A stretch of DNA of 64,000 bases from an uncultured Prevotella sp. (GCF_946407605.1 NZ_CAMJOS010000001.1:62001-126000); one strand, 5' to 3'. Counted from the stretch's first letter, positions 1 through 6,999 are shown. Numbers and translations: made by a program. The notes: a model not told the origin generated them from the letters alone.

Positions 1-46
1 GCATGGATTACACGAATTATCTATTGTCACACAGAGCAATATTATT

Positions 47-166
47 TCATCTTACAATTATTTCAATAGGACACTCTTTGAGGGTGTTTCTTAACCCCTC
101 CACGTCTATCATGTTTGAAGGTAGGTAGGGCTTTACGTAATAAATCCAACTTGTCATGACCCCCAT
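47..166 (-). CDS. Possible 39-residue small protein
   Basis: An ATG directly abuts the TAG stop of the upstream DUF2806-like gene (TAG at 169-167, ATG at 166-164), so translation could be coupled. The frame runs 39 codons to a TGA at 49-47 and reads as ordinary mixed protein (it begins MGVMTSWIYYVKPY). I recognise no domain. It could be a real small partner of the upstream gene, the remnant of a longer protein, or chance. The only positive evidence is the stop/start arrangement and the lack of stops. The sequence below position 47 is too short to show a further gene. Confidence 0.3.
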   Translation of the reverse strand: MGVMTSWIYYVKPYLPSNMIDVEGLRNTLKECPIEIIVR

Positions 167-1048
167 CTATAGAAGGGTCGCCTTTGCCAATTTACTGCTA
201 TTTATTTTATCCACAAGACTTTGTGCAAAAGTCATGTCTGTTTCCACATTTACCAATCCACATATTTGCATACCCGTATCAGTAAATGTCATCACTTTCA
301 TGTGATAAGGATTATCTCCAACTTCCAAATTGAGGCTACATCCTTTCATTTTAAGAACAACATCCTTGTCAAAAACCACTTGACAATCACTCGAATTAAG
401 AAATCCGCAATCCACCAAAGACTGATATTGATTCATAGGGAGAATTTCGTCTTGTAACACGAAATATGGTATATAAGCATCTTCTAACGTGTATTTACAG
501 AGGTTCACAAACCACTCTGCTTCATGCTTCTCTAACTGCTTAAGATATGTCAGAGTTCGTTTGAAATACTTTCCAGGTGATTTAATCTCTCCAGCAAGTA
601 TCTTTGACCAGATTACTCGTATCTCATCATCAGAACAATCTTTTGCGCAATCATAGAAGTGAGCAGACCATTCATCACTTGGTAAAGTAGCAGGCAACTT
701 TGACGGGTCAATGCCTTGGAACTCTGCCATTGCTCCTCCATATATTTCAGCAATATTATGGAGTTCGTTACGATCTCTTGAAGTTCTAGCAACATTAATC
801 ATATCCTGAGCCATTGCCTCCTTAAAAGCAATTATTGCATTCTGACTTGAACGCTCTTGCTCAATCACCATTTTTGCTCGTTCGTCCCTTTTGAACACAT
901 ACGGATGCATTAAGGAACTGATGCCTTTATCAAGGCAATCAATCACTCGCTTAAGGGGCTCACTGAGTCCTGCCAAATCTTTTATGTCCATCGTAAACAA
1001 TGATTTGCTTTCTTTCTCTTCTTCCCTCTCATCAATTGCCATACTCAA
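167..1048 (-). CDS. DUF2806-like protein
   Basis: A 293-residue soluble protein with no signal peptide or membrane segment. The middle part, about residues 141-166 (starting DEIRVIWSKILAGEI), resembles the conserved core of DUF2806 proteins as I remember it: a tryptophan, an LAGEI stretch and a following RTL. The N-terminal third is charged and helical. The biochemical role of the family is unknown to me. The gene lies 213 bp downstream of the TOPRIM-like gene on the same strand and may belong to the same accessory cassette; no clear terminator was seen between them. The start at 1048 or the second Met at 1042 are both possible. The family call is moderate and any defence role is inferred from neighbours only. 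Confidence 0.55.
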   Translation of the reverse strand: MSMAIDEREEEKESKSLFTMDIKDLAGLSEPLKRVIDCLDKGISSLMHPYVFKRDERAKMVIEQERSSQNAIIAFKEAMAQDMINVARTSRDRNELHNIAEIYGGAMAEFQGIDPSKLPATLPSDEWSAHFYDCAKDCSDDEIRVIWSKILAGEIKSPGKYFKRTLTYLKQLEKHEAEWFVNLCKYTLEDAYIPYFVLQDEILPMNQYQSLVDCGFLNSSDCQVVFDKDVVLKMKGCSLNLEVGDNPYHMKVMTFTDTGMQICGLVNVETDMTFAQSLVDKINSSKLAKATLL

Positions 1049-1261
1049 TACTAATTATTAATATGTTCCTTTATTATTCGCTTGCACATTCCTAAGGTGT
1101 TGCATATATTGGGAAAACTAGGTTAAAAATGCAAAATAGCTTTCGCGACTGTCAGAGCAGATTCATTAGAACAAAACCCTATTGTCTCTTACGGCTTTCC
1201 ATCTCCCCCACTATTCCTATCGTCAAGAGGAATAAGAATCCAACTTCAGACATTTGTTGTC

Positions 1262-1981
1262 TCAAAAGAATACAGAATCATAGAATTCGCGGAATGACTT
1301 ACATTTCCCAGAATTATACAACGCTTCGAAGTCCGATTGATTCAACTTAAAGACTATCTCTTTAATCTCACGCCAATGCTTACTATAGCTTTTACCTACC
1401 GATTTGAAAATGTCTTCCAGTTTTGCATATGGATGAAAATATTCTGTCTGAGGATCACGATTCACATCAACGCTAGCTTTAGTTATCAAGCCATCAGCAT
1501 CTAAACTACTATCTATCTTCTGAAAAACATCGCTCAAAGCCAACAACCAAGCCTCTGTCTCCATGACTGCAAATTGAACACGAATAAAGCCTGTGTTATC
1601 TAATTCTTCAAATGGTTCTTGTATATCCTTAATAAAATCCGCAATATTCTGTTGATCAAGATGTCTGCCATACAGATTGATATAACTTTCGCTATATACA
1701 TCTCTTAAACCTACTACTTTATCAAAGCCTTGGTCCATATGACCTTGGAATCTTCCACGAATATCAGAAACAACCGATGTATCAGAACCCGAATCATAAA
1801 TTAAGAAATAGTCAGGTGCATCATCAGCTCCGAAATCTCTAAGGTCATTTGCTGCATCCTGAGGGTCTAAGTTCAAACATTCTATCTGTACCTTCGTCCA
1901 GTCCCATTGGTATTTCTCGCCTATCAACTGATAAACAAAGCCTGCCTCAGTTATTCCTTCTACATATATGGCAACCTTCAT
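1262..1981 (-). CDS. TOPRIM-like protein paired with AAA ATPase (DUF4276/RloB-like)
   Basis: A 239-residue soluble protein. The N-terminus has VEGITEAGF (residues 7-15), which fits the glutamate-containing first motif of TOPRIM-type DUF4276 and RloB proteins. IYDSGSD at 61-67 is a candidate acidic motif, and METEAWLLAL at about 140-149 matches the E-x-WLL signature recalled for DUF4276. Its start overlaps the stop of the upstream ATPase by 4 bp (ATGA), which indicates translational coupling and a shared complex. Split ATPase/TOPRIM pairs of this kind (compare OLD, PARIS and RloAB arrangements) are often phage-defence systems in which the TOPRIM subunit is the nuclease. That role is inferred here. 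I cannot assign the protein to a named system. Confidence 0.65.
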   Translation of the reverse strand: MKVAIYVEGITEAGFVYQLIGEKYQWDWTKVQIECLNLDPQDAANDLRDFGADDAPDYFLIYDSGSDTSVVSDIRGRFQGHMDQGFDKVVGLRDVYSESYINLYGRHLDQQNIADFIKDIQEPFEELDNTGFIRVQFAVMETEAWLLALSDVFQKIDSSLDADGLITKASVDVNRDPQTEYFHPYAKLEDIFKSVGKSYSKHWREIKEIVFKLNQSDFEALYNSGKCKSFREFYDSVFF

Positions 1982-3042
1982 ACTTCCTTAGCTTTCTCAA
2001 GATATCTGTATATGAAGTCAGTACTAAGCATATCGAAATTATTCAGTCCCATCTTCTTAAACTTCAGGAACATATCAGGATGAGTTTTCTTACTAATGCC
2101 TGTTGTATGTTCACCATCACGCTGCAATATTACCCAGTAATCTAAATTGACTGCATTCATCAGGAAATTATCGTTTGAAGTAACAATCAACTGGATATCA
2201 TGCGCCTCACAATAATCAAAGATAATCTTACTCAATTTACTAGACCTACTGAAATCAAGTCCCTCACCAAGATCATCCACAAGCAATGTCCTAGCTCCCT
2301 GCTCGGTAGAAAGGTATGCCATATAAGCAAAGATATATAACACACGAAGCATTCCATTAGATAACAGGGCTGAGTACAAAGGAGTATTCACTCCATGTTC
2401 TTTTACTATCACTATATTAAACTTATCGGAAATCTTGAAGGGTTCAATTGAGTCTATCTCATAATCCAGTTCCTTCATCTTGCTGATTACAAAATCCCTC
2501 TTTTCCTCTATTTGATAAATCTTCTCATACATATCTGAGAAATTAATCTTTTCATTAAATAGACTTGGGATTTCATAGGATTTAGTAGAAGACAATTCAC
2601 TGAAAGAATAGCCTTTCAACTTCTCTGCCCACTGCATGATAGACTCAAACTCCGGATAATTCTTCGTATCCCGCTGAGATTGAACACACAACTTATTAGC
2701 TGGAGGATTTACCTCTGTATTGCCTATAAAAGCATGTTCTTTGTTTCTGGAAATAATCTTATCTGTGCCTCTATAAAGTGTTTCATCGGTGATTACATTG
2801 TCTGTATAATCGTAGCCATACGTCAAAATCGTGTTATCATCCGTCACGAACTCCACCTTACACCAATGTGAAGGAGTCGCTGCATTAACATCACCATTTA
2901 GGAATCTGACAAACAAGATAATAGCATTCAACGTCTTGGACTTGCCGACAGCATTCCTGCCGACTATCAAATTAAGATTACCAAAGGACACTTTATCAAG
3001 CGCCCAACTGTAATCACTATATTCAAACGACGTTATCTTCAT
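1978..3042 (-). CDS. AAA/ABC-type ATPase, AAA_21-like, first gene of a possible defence operon
   Basis: A 354-residue ATPase. It has Walker A GRNAVGKS at residues 28-35, a signature-like LLSNGMLRVL at about 227-236, Walker B TLLVDDLGEGLD at about 252-263 and a switch strand QLIVTSND at about 284-291. This order is typical of OLD/RecF-like AAA_21 ATPases, with a short helical middle (about residues 170-200) in place of a long coiled coil. The start at 3042 follows an A-rich leader, and a TATCTTTG -7 box lies about 90 bp upstream. The gene overlaps the TOPRIM-like gene by 4 bp. Such ATPases usually sense or gate the partner nuclease; here that is inference. Confidence 0.75.
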   Translation of the reverse strand: MKITSFEYSDYSWALDKVSFGNLNLIVGRNAVGKSKTLNAIILFVRFLNGDVNAATPSHWCKVEFVTDDNTILTYGYDYTDNVITDETLYRGTDKIISRNKEHAFIGNTEVNPPANKLCVQSQRDTKNYPEFESIMQWAEKLKGYSFSELSSTKSYEIPSLFNEKINFSDMYEKIYQIEEKRDFVISKMKELDYEIDSIEPFKISDKFNIVIVKEHGVNTPLYSALLSNGMLRVLYIFAYMAYLSTEQGARTLLVDDLGEGLDFSRSSKLSKIIFDYCEAHDIQLIVTSNDNFLMNAVNLDYWVILQRDGEHTTGISKKTHPDMFLKFKKMGLNNFDMLSTDFIYRYLEKAKEV

Positions 3043-3127
3043 TTTAAACTTTGTTACTTGTTATTTCAGTTTTCAATCTCTACAACCACACGCTTACAAC
3101 GCTTGACGCGACGGATGTTATTAGGTG

Positions 3128-3135
3128 CAAAGATA
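3128..3135 (-). promoter_or_regulatory. Promoter -7 box for the ATPase operon
   Basis: The minus strand reads TATCTTTG followed by CACC, the Bacteroidota TAnnTTTG pattern. Transcription would start near 3121, giving a leader of about 80 nt before the ATPase ATG. No good -33 TTTG is seen at the expected spacing. The surrounding segment up to about 3190 is repeated at 3651-3718 and 10863-10928, so this is a copied promoter cassette. Confidence 0.6.
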
Positions 3136-3485
3136 CTAATTTATTTTGAGATTTCTCTTAAAAAATAATAAAAAGTTGAAACTCCACACGGAAAAGAGGT
3201 TTTTTATTAGGTCACACAGATCACACAGATGACACAGATTATTTTCTATTCTCCCGTCACCCTTCACCACTCACCATTGACCATGATAAGGGCACACAGA
3301 TAACACAGATGACACAGATTATTTCTAAGGTCGCAGGGAAGACATGTTTTTTCTTATGTCACACAGATACCACAGATAGCACAGATAACTTAAATGTCCC
3401 GCAGAAAGAAAAGAAATAAAAGAAATATTTCCATCAGACTTCAGACATCAGCCATCAGACTTCTTGCGTACAGACATTGGTTTTC

Positions 3486-3662
3486 CTTGTTCGCAAAATG
3501 TGATTTAGCGAACATAACGAATTGATTATAAGCTTATTAGGCTTACCAATGAGCTCATCTGCGCTTGCGGAGTCCCGAATAACCAACACAAAAGAGGGCC
3601 ATCTTCCGACGGCAGAATCACCTGTTTTTAGGGTCTTGCGACCTGTTTCGGGTGCAAAGATA
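3486..3662 (-). ncRNA. Leader-like structured element, copy 1
   Basis: A segment of about 175 bp nearly repeated at 10698-10874. Read on the minus strand it starts at a TATCTTTG box (3662-3655). Two GNRA-type hairpins follow: GGTC-GCAA-GACC, then GCCGTC-GGAA-GATGGC with one G-T pair. Near the far end GTTCGC pairs with GCGAAC; in the other copy the corresponding arms differ but still pair over five positions. This looks like a transcribed structured RNA. Downstream there is no gene for about 440 bp, so here it may stand alone. No known riboswitch class was recognised, and a decayed mobile-element end is an alternative. Confidence 0.4.
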
Positions 3663-3838
3663 CTAATTTATTTTGAGATTTCTCTTAAAAAATAATAAAA
3701 AGTTGAAACTCCACACGGAAAAGAGGTTTTTTATTAGGTCACACAGATATCACAGAAAGCACGGAAATATTTTTAAAGGTCACACAGATATCACAGATAA
3801 CACAGATTCTATTATATCGAAAAAAAACTGGAAAAACA

Positions 3839-3964
3839 CTTTTTGTGTTTGTAGCTCTTATAGAGCTCTAGTGATAAATGCTATGCCTTTGTCTTTAAGA
3901 ACGAGTTCTTAAGCCTAAGTCCTACCAATTATCACATAACTTCGTTATTACAAACATCAAAAAG
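3839..3964 (-). repeat. 126-bp multi-stem element, copy 1
   Basis: The outer arms are CTTTTTGTGTTTGTA (3839-3853) and TACAAACATCAAAAAG (3949-3964), complementary except for one bulged base. Inside are three further stems: GCTC/GAGC with a TTATA loop, GTGATAA/TTATCAC enclosing TTAAGAAC-GA-GTTCTTAA, and ATAAC-TTC-GTTAT. An overlapping hairpin, AAACAC-TTTTT-GTGTTT, cannot form together with the outer stem. On the minus strand it is followed by a T-rich run and looks like a terminator. This copy lies downstream of the toxin gene at 4141-4458. Copies 2 and 3 are in the same orientation. Confidence 0.75.
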
Positions 3965-4004
3965 AAAAAACAACGCTTCGCTAAAAAACCTCTCTGTTCT
4001 CAGT

Positions 4005-4170
4005 TAATCGCAGCCTTGACTTCGTCGAGCCTGCTACCGCTCGGCAATGCCTGAGAGCGAGCTCTCGTCATTGCTCTCGCTTACTCGCAGCCTTCATGTT
4101 GACTATGTCGACATGAGACGCGACTCGGCAATGATCAAATTCATTTGTCATTGCTCTCGCTGCTCCTCAT
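4005..4170 (-). repeat. Two hairpin units with variable stems (CTCGCAGCC family)
   Basis: Two adjacent units share the flanks CTCGGCAATG and CATTGCTCTCGCT. Between them the stems differ but each pairs with itself: GAGAGC-GA-GCTCTC in the first (4044-4074), and CAAAT-TC-ATTTG in the second (4128-4154). A smaller hairpin precedes each: GAC-TTC-GTC near 4020, and ATGTTGAC-TAT-GTCGACAT near 4095-4113. Two more units lie at 9508-9683. The second unit encodes the last residues and stop of the toxin gene. The layout recalls REP-like palindromes at gene 3' ends. Confidence 0.7.
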
Positions 4171-4458
4171 GTTTTGAGCGTGACAGGCATCCACAACCGT
4201 AATAGTATCATTGTCAATAGTGTAGGCGAAGTACCACTTGTCGGTGTTGGCCATGTGGTAGCCTTTCCACCTTGCTATCGTAGGTTTGCGCCTCAAAAGG
4301 CCATTCTCTATCTGGAACATGGCATCAACGGCAGCATCGATATTCCTGTGCATCAACCATTTAGAGTAAGTATGTCTATACTTCTTGGCCACATTATAGT
4401 AAAAAGAGCGTATCTTACGCTGAGCCAGAGGCTTAATCTTGTAACGATACTTCATCAT
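4141..4458 (-). CDS. Putative ParE/RelE-like toxin
   Basis: A 105-residue basic protein. It begins YKIKPLAQRKIRSFYY and has a middle ARWKGYHM followed by WYFAYTIDNDTITVVDACH, which fits the small mixed alpha/beta fold of RelE/ParE-type toxins: N-terminal helices rich in Lys and Arg, then a beta-sheet ending in VVDA. Its start overlaps the stop of the upstream antitoxin-like gene by 4 bp (ATGA), a usual toxin-antitoxin layout. The last residues, about RSSESNDK, and the TGA come from a repeat hairpin unit (4128-4170), so the original C-terminus has probably been replaced. The family call rests on size, charge and context, not on an exact motif. Confidence 0.5.
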   Translation of the reverse strand: MMKYRYKIKPLAQRKIRSFYYNVAKKYRHTYSKWLMHRNIDAAVDAMFQIENGLLRRKPTIARWKGYHMANTDKWYFAYTIDNDTITVVDACHAQNMRSSESNDK

Positions 4459-4748
4459 GGCTCGGCATACACCTCTTCTATCATCTGATGCAGATCAGCA
4501 CGAAAAGTCTCAAGGTCTATGGTTTCTTCTTCATCAGAAACCACATCCTTATTCTCTTCCTCTACCTCCTGCCAGATTTCACGGCACACATCATCAGGAA
4601 TCAAGTCGCTCTGCGGCATCTTGCGCAACTGCTGGACATGTTCATCTACCAGCTTCTGGACCCACAAATGGATTGCCATATTGCTATCCAGCTCCGGCAT
4701 CATCTCCCGCAGCACAGCCTCATCAACCTTTACACTAACTGTACACAT
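4455..4748 (-). CDS. Putative antitoxin for the ParE/RelE-like toxin
   Basis: The start is placed at the ATG at 4748-4746, giving about 97 residues beginning MCTVSVKVDEAVL. An upstream in-frame start at 4775 would lie on the promoter -7 box and is unlikely. The N-terminal TVSVKVDEAVLREMM resembles a ribbon followed by a helix, as in ribbon-helix-helix antitoxins. The C-terminal half is very acidic (EVEEENKDVVSDEEET), as expected for a toxin-neutralising tail. It precedes and overlaps the toxin gene by 4 bp. A TTTG/TATCTTTG promoter lies directly upstream, and antitoxins of this type usually autoregulate; no operator was identified. Confidence 0.5.
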   Translation of the reverse strand: MCTVSVKVDEAVLREMMPELDSNMAIHLWVQKLVDEHVQQLRKMPQSDLIPDDVCREIWQEVEEENKDVVSDEEETIDLETFRADLHQMIEEVYAEP

Positions 4749-4772
4749 AGTTGTTGTTTTGTTTCTTGGGTG

Positions 4773-4804
4773 CAAAGATAGGAAGAATTATTGATATTCG
4801 CAAA
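4773..4804 (-). promoter_or_regulatory. Promoter of the antitoxin-toxin pair
   Basis: The -33 element TTTG (4804-4801) and -7 element TATCTTTG (4780-4773) are separated by 20 bp, a good match to the Bacteroidota housekeeping promoter. Transcription would start near 4766, 18 bp before the antitoxin ATG. The same cassette, with few changes, precedes the genes starting at 5558, 6457 and 11719. Confidence 0.7.
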
Positions 4805-5084
4805 TTTTGTCACACAGATATCACAGAAAGCACAGATTTTTTCTATTCCCCCGTCACCCTTCACCTTTCACCCTTAACCATGATAAGGTCACACAGATAT
4901 CACAGATTACACAGATTTCTAATTGTCCCGCAGAAATGATGGAAATAAAAGAAATGTTTTAAACTAAGAAACGAATTGGAATAATTAGGAATAATTAGAA
5001 TAATAATATCTTAAGGGCACACAGATGACACAGATCTCACGGATTGGGAATTATATGTTTTACCCTTACTTGTCCTCTCGGGGC
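4776..5084. repeat. Repeat-filled spacer between the toxin-antitoxin pair and the unknown gene
   Basis: The spacer contains the promoter cassette (to about 4806), a CACAGAT array (4809-4838), TCACCCTTCACC-type heptamers (about 4852-4878), a second CACAGAT array (4890-4918), an AT-rich stretch beginning TGTCCCGCAGAAA (also seen near 3404), and a third array (5018-5042). The last 40 bp are the start of the duplicated block that carries the unknown gene. No gene is seen. Confidence 0.75.
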
Positions 5085-5558
5085 TTAGCGTGTACCTGGC
5101 ATATCGCCACTCCAGCCATGGCCAAGATCCCAGTGCTCGTCATACACGAACTCGAAGTACGGCAAGTGGAAGGTATCCTCAATCAACTGCGAGAGCTCCT
5201 CCTGCACAGGCTCAGCCCAATGGCCAACGAGCACAATGAACTTGTCGATATTCCAAGCCACACGCCCACGAGGAACTTGGGTATAGTCGCCCGTGAACTT
5301 AGAGGGGACATGCTTTGCCTGAGCCTTGAAGTATTCCTTCATCCAAACTTGACGATGCAAGCGAGGATAGTTAATAAAGGGCACGCCCTTCTGGGCTGCC
5401 TCCTCTACCTCGCGTGGGGTAATTTCCTTCTTGCCAACGCCAAACAGCGTGTGATCCTGAGGGTCGTACCAGAAGATGCCAATTGAGGGCATCTCCTCGT
5501 CGAACGACTTCATATCCGCCATTTGGGCCTTGCGGTCTTTATCGTTGAGTTGAGTCAT
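5085..5558 (-). CDS. Unknown protein, full-length copy of a duplicated gene
   Basis: 157 residues from the ATG at 5558-5556 (MTQLNDKDRKAQ). An upstream in-frame ATG at 5618 would put its codons over the promoter and is rejected. The protein is soluble and rich in aromatic residues (IFWYDPQDHTLFG, YFEFVYDEHWDLGHGWSG near the end). I do not recognise a characterised family, though similar hypothetical proteins seem to exist in Bacteroidota. A near-identical copy lies at 11258-11719. Only one silent change (Ile ATT/ATC) was noticed over the shared coding part, but the last 20 or so residues differ. The two copies share 5' flanks, including the promoter, and about 75 bp at the 3' side. Confidence 0.6.
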   Translation of the reverse strand: MTQLNDKDRKAQMADMKSFDEEMPSIGIFWYDPQDHTLFGVGKKEITPREVEEAAQKGVPFINYPRLHRQVWMKEYFKAQAKHVPSKFTGDYTQVPRGRVAWNIDKFIVLVGHWAEPVQEELSQLIEDTFHLPYFEFVYDEHWDLGHGWSGDMPGTR

Positions 5559-5587
5559 AATTCTATCGTTGTTTTGGTTCTTGGGTG

Positions 5588-5619
5588 CAAAGATAAAAAG
5601 AATTATTGATATTCGCAAG
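5588..5619 (-). promoter_or_regulatory. Promoter of the duplicated unknown gene, copy 1
   Basis: The -7 box TATCTTTG (5595-5588) is preceded, about 20 bp upstream, by a weaker CTTG in place of TTTG (5619-5616). The segment is otherwise the same cassette as at 4773, 6502 and 11749. Its position shows that the ATG at 5558, not 5618, is the start. Confidence 0.6.
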
Positions 5620-5684
5620 ATTTTGTCACACAGATATCACAGATAACACAGATTCTATTATATCGAAAAAAAACGGGAAAAACA

Positions 5685-5810
5685 CTTTTTGTGTTTGTAG
5701 CTCTTATAGAGCTTAAGTGATAAATGCTATGCCTCCGTCTTTAAGAACGAGTTCTTAAGCCTAAGTCCTACCAATTATCACATAACTTCGTTATTACAAA
5801 CATCAAAAAG
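5685..5810 (-). repeat. 126-bp multi-stem element, copy 2
   Basis: Same arms and inner stems as copy 1. Visible differences lie mainly outside stems: CTTTG becomes CTCCG in an unpaired part, and CTCTAG becomes CTTAAG beside the GCTC/GAGC stem. It sits 14 bp beyond the stop of the HepT-like gene, so on the minus strand it would form the 3' trailer of that operon, with the AAACAC hairpin and T-run as terminator. Confidence 0.75.
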
Positions 5811-5823
5811 AAAAAACCGACGG

Positions 5824-6171
5824 TTACGGATTATTAGAGCGGAGGATTTCTTCTATTTGCCCGGTAAGCGAAGGGATGATATTCTTGGCCACATCCCAGA
5901 CAATATAATAGTTGACTCCCATATAATCATGAACAAGTCTGTCGCGCATACCCGCCATCTCACGCCAAGAAATGCTCTGCCAAGCATATTTCACATCAGC
6001 AGGAATCTTCTTCGTGGCTTCACCAATGATAGAGAGGCTACGAGTAACTGCCCGCTTCAAGGTTTCATCCCTTAAAAACTGGTCTTGCTGCATTTCAGGG
6101 GTTATCACCGAACGTATATAGAGACATTCGTCGAGGATATGCTGAAGATATGGTATATACGACTTATACAT
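5824..6171 (-). CDS. hepT: HepT-like HEPN RNase toxin (DUF86)
   Basis: 115 residues, the usual size of HepT. The helical protein ends its third helix with MRDRLVHDY: Arg76 and His81 form the R-x4-H active-site motif of HEPN RNases, and the following Tyr83 is also typical and is the residue AMPylated in studied MntA/HepT pairs. The start overlaps the upstream MntA-like gene by 8 bp. In characterised systems HepT cleaves RNA and MntA neutralises it by AMPylation. The key residues are present, so the gene looks intact. Confidence 0.82.
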   Translation of the reverse strand: MYKSYIPYLQHILDECLYIRSVITPEMQQDQFLRDETLKRAVTRSLSIIGEATKKIPADVKYAWQSISWREMAGMRDRLVHDYMGVNYYIVWDVAKNIIPSLTGQIEEILRSNNP

Positions 6172-6457
6172 ACTCTACTTCTTTAAGAATGGTCTCACCG
6201 ATATAGGGGCTAAGGCCCTTCTTCGTGACAACATCAAGCTTCGTCTTGCCAAAGGCATCCTGAAGCAGGTTACAGGCATTGATATAATTGAGATATGTTT
6301 CCTCACCAGCGTTGAAGTCAATCAGAATGTCTATATCGCTCTTAGGCGTGTTCTCACCACGTACAGTGGATCCGAACAATCCCAACTGACAGACACCCAC
6401 TGCCATCAGTGGCGTCTTCAATGCCAATAAACGTTTCTTAATTGTCTCTTTTTTCAT
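6164..6457 (-). CDS. mntA: MntA-like nucleotidyltransferase antitoxin
   Basis: The best start is the ATG at 6457-6455 (MKKETIKKRL), 97 residues; an in-frame TTG at 6463 is possible but less likely. GLFGSTVRG at about residues 26-34, followed by SDIDILIDF at 40-48, gives the GSx10DxD pattern of minimal nucleotidyltransferases (Asp41 and Asp43). The size and the overlap with a HepT-like gene fit MntA, which transfers AMP to HepT. A strong TTTG-20-TATCTTTG promoter lies upstream, followed by a short leader with the GGTCGCAAGAC hairpin also present in the leader-like elements. Confidence 0.8.
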   Translation of the reverse strand: MKKETIKKRLLALKTPLMAVGVCQLGLFGSTVRGENTPKSDIDILIDFNAGEETYLNYINACNLLQDAFGKTKLDVVTKKGLSPYIGETILKEVEYV

Positions 6458-6501
6458 ATCCAAATTATTCTACTGTAGAGTCTTGCGACCTATTTCGGGT
6501 G

Positions 6502-6533
6502 CAAAGATAGGAAGAATTATTGATATTCGCAAA
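6502..6533 (-). promoter_or_regulatory. Promoter of the MntA/HepT-like operon
   Basis: TTTG (6533-6530) and TATCTTTG (6509-6502), spacing 20 bp. The upstream half matches the cassettes at 4773 and 11749. The downstream half (CACCCGAAATAGGTCGCAAGAC) matches the start of the leader-like elements instead, so this copy looks like a hybrid of two cassette types. Confidence 0.7.
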
Positions 6534-6663
6534 ATTTTGTCACACAGATATCACAGAAAGCACAGAAATATTTAAAGGGCACACAGATAAACATGTTTTT
6601 TAAGGTCACACAGATTCCACAGATAGCACAGATTTTATTATAGCGAAAAAAACTGGAAAAACA

Positions 6664-6788
6664 CTTTTTGTGTTTGGAGCTCCTATAGAGCTCTAGTGAT
6701 AAATGCTATGCCTTTGTCTTTAAGAACGAGTTCTTAAGCCTAAGTCCTACCAATTATCACATAACTGCGTTATTCAAACATCAAAAAG
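6664..6788 (-). repeat. 126-bp multi-stem element, copy 3
   Basis: This copy differs from copies 1 and 2 at several positions, yet its stems stay paired. The outer arms read GTTTGGA and TTCAAAC, still pairing with one G-T pair although one base is missing on the right side. The small loop changes from TTC to TGC inside ATAAC/GTTAT, and TTATA changes to CTATA inside GAGCTC/GAGCTC. It follows a terminator hairpin on the minus strand. Confidence 0.75.
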
Positions 6789-6826
6789 AAAAAAAGAACG
6801 GGAATCATAGAAACTATGACTCCCGT
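6785..6826 (-). terminator. Rho-independent terminator
   Basis: On the minus strand ACGGGAGTCATAG pairs with CTATGATTCCCGT around a 3-nt loop (one G-T pair) and is followed by TTCTTTTTTTCTTTTTG. It would end transcription from the winged-helix remnant. The T-run is also the edge of multi-stem element copy 3. Confidence 0.75.
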
Positions 6827-6885
6827 GATTTATGAAGTAAAATGTTATCTTCTGCTGTTATTCTTCCTTACGAATTCCCAGCTTT

Positions 6886-6999
6886 CTATTCATTTTCTTT
6901 TGTTATAATAGAATAGGTTCTTCCTGGGTCGTGTAGTCCACCATAAGGCTTCACAAAACCATTATCTACCAATGTTTTTAAATGTGAACTAATTTCCAG
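6886..6999 (-). pseudogene. Winged-helix protein remnant (C-terminal 37 codons)
   Basis: On the minus strand an open stretch of 37 codons ends in TAG at 6888-6886. It reads LEISSHLKTLVDNGFVKPYG, then GGLHDPGRTYSII near the end. This resembles recognition helix, wing and last strand of a winged helix-turn-helix domain. Directly upstream the frame is stopped by TAA (7002-7000), where the ACTCTCCAACT repeat begins, so the 5' part of the gene seems lost. A terminator follows. It could instead be a frameshifted gene, but no continuation was found in the repeat-filled 200 bp upstream. Confidence 0.45.

Larger units (their letters stand above)
3043..4140. repeat. Gene-free region packed with repeats
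   Basis: About 1.1 kb without a convincing gene. From low to high coordinate it holds: a promoter cassette (3120-3190); CACAGAT arrays at about 3211-3243, 3292-3322 and 3358-3392; a short segment of CATCAGACTT-type heptamer words (about 3428-3466); the leader-like element and second promoter cassette (3486-3718); more CACAGAT arrays (3737-3808); the 126-bp multi-stem element (3839-3964); and two hairpin units of the CTCGCAGCC family, the second running into the toxin gene. The open frames here come from these repeats and were not called as genes. Confidence 0.8.

Noticed and set aside
1129..1261. Short minus-strand frame of 24 codons between the TOPRIM-like and DUF2806-like genes
   Set aside because: Too short, without coupling to a neighbour; chance is likely.
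3486..3662. Known riboswitch (cobalamin, TPP, SAM) in the leader-like element
   Set aside because: None of the conserved core motifs I remember for these classes is present.
5558..5618. Longer N-terminus (MRISIILFIF) for the duplicated unknown protein
   Set aside because: It would be encoded by the promoter -7 and spacer region, and the same false extension appears in both copies.
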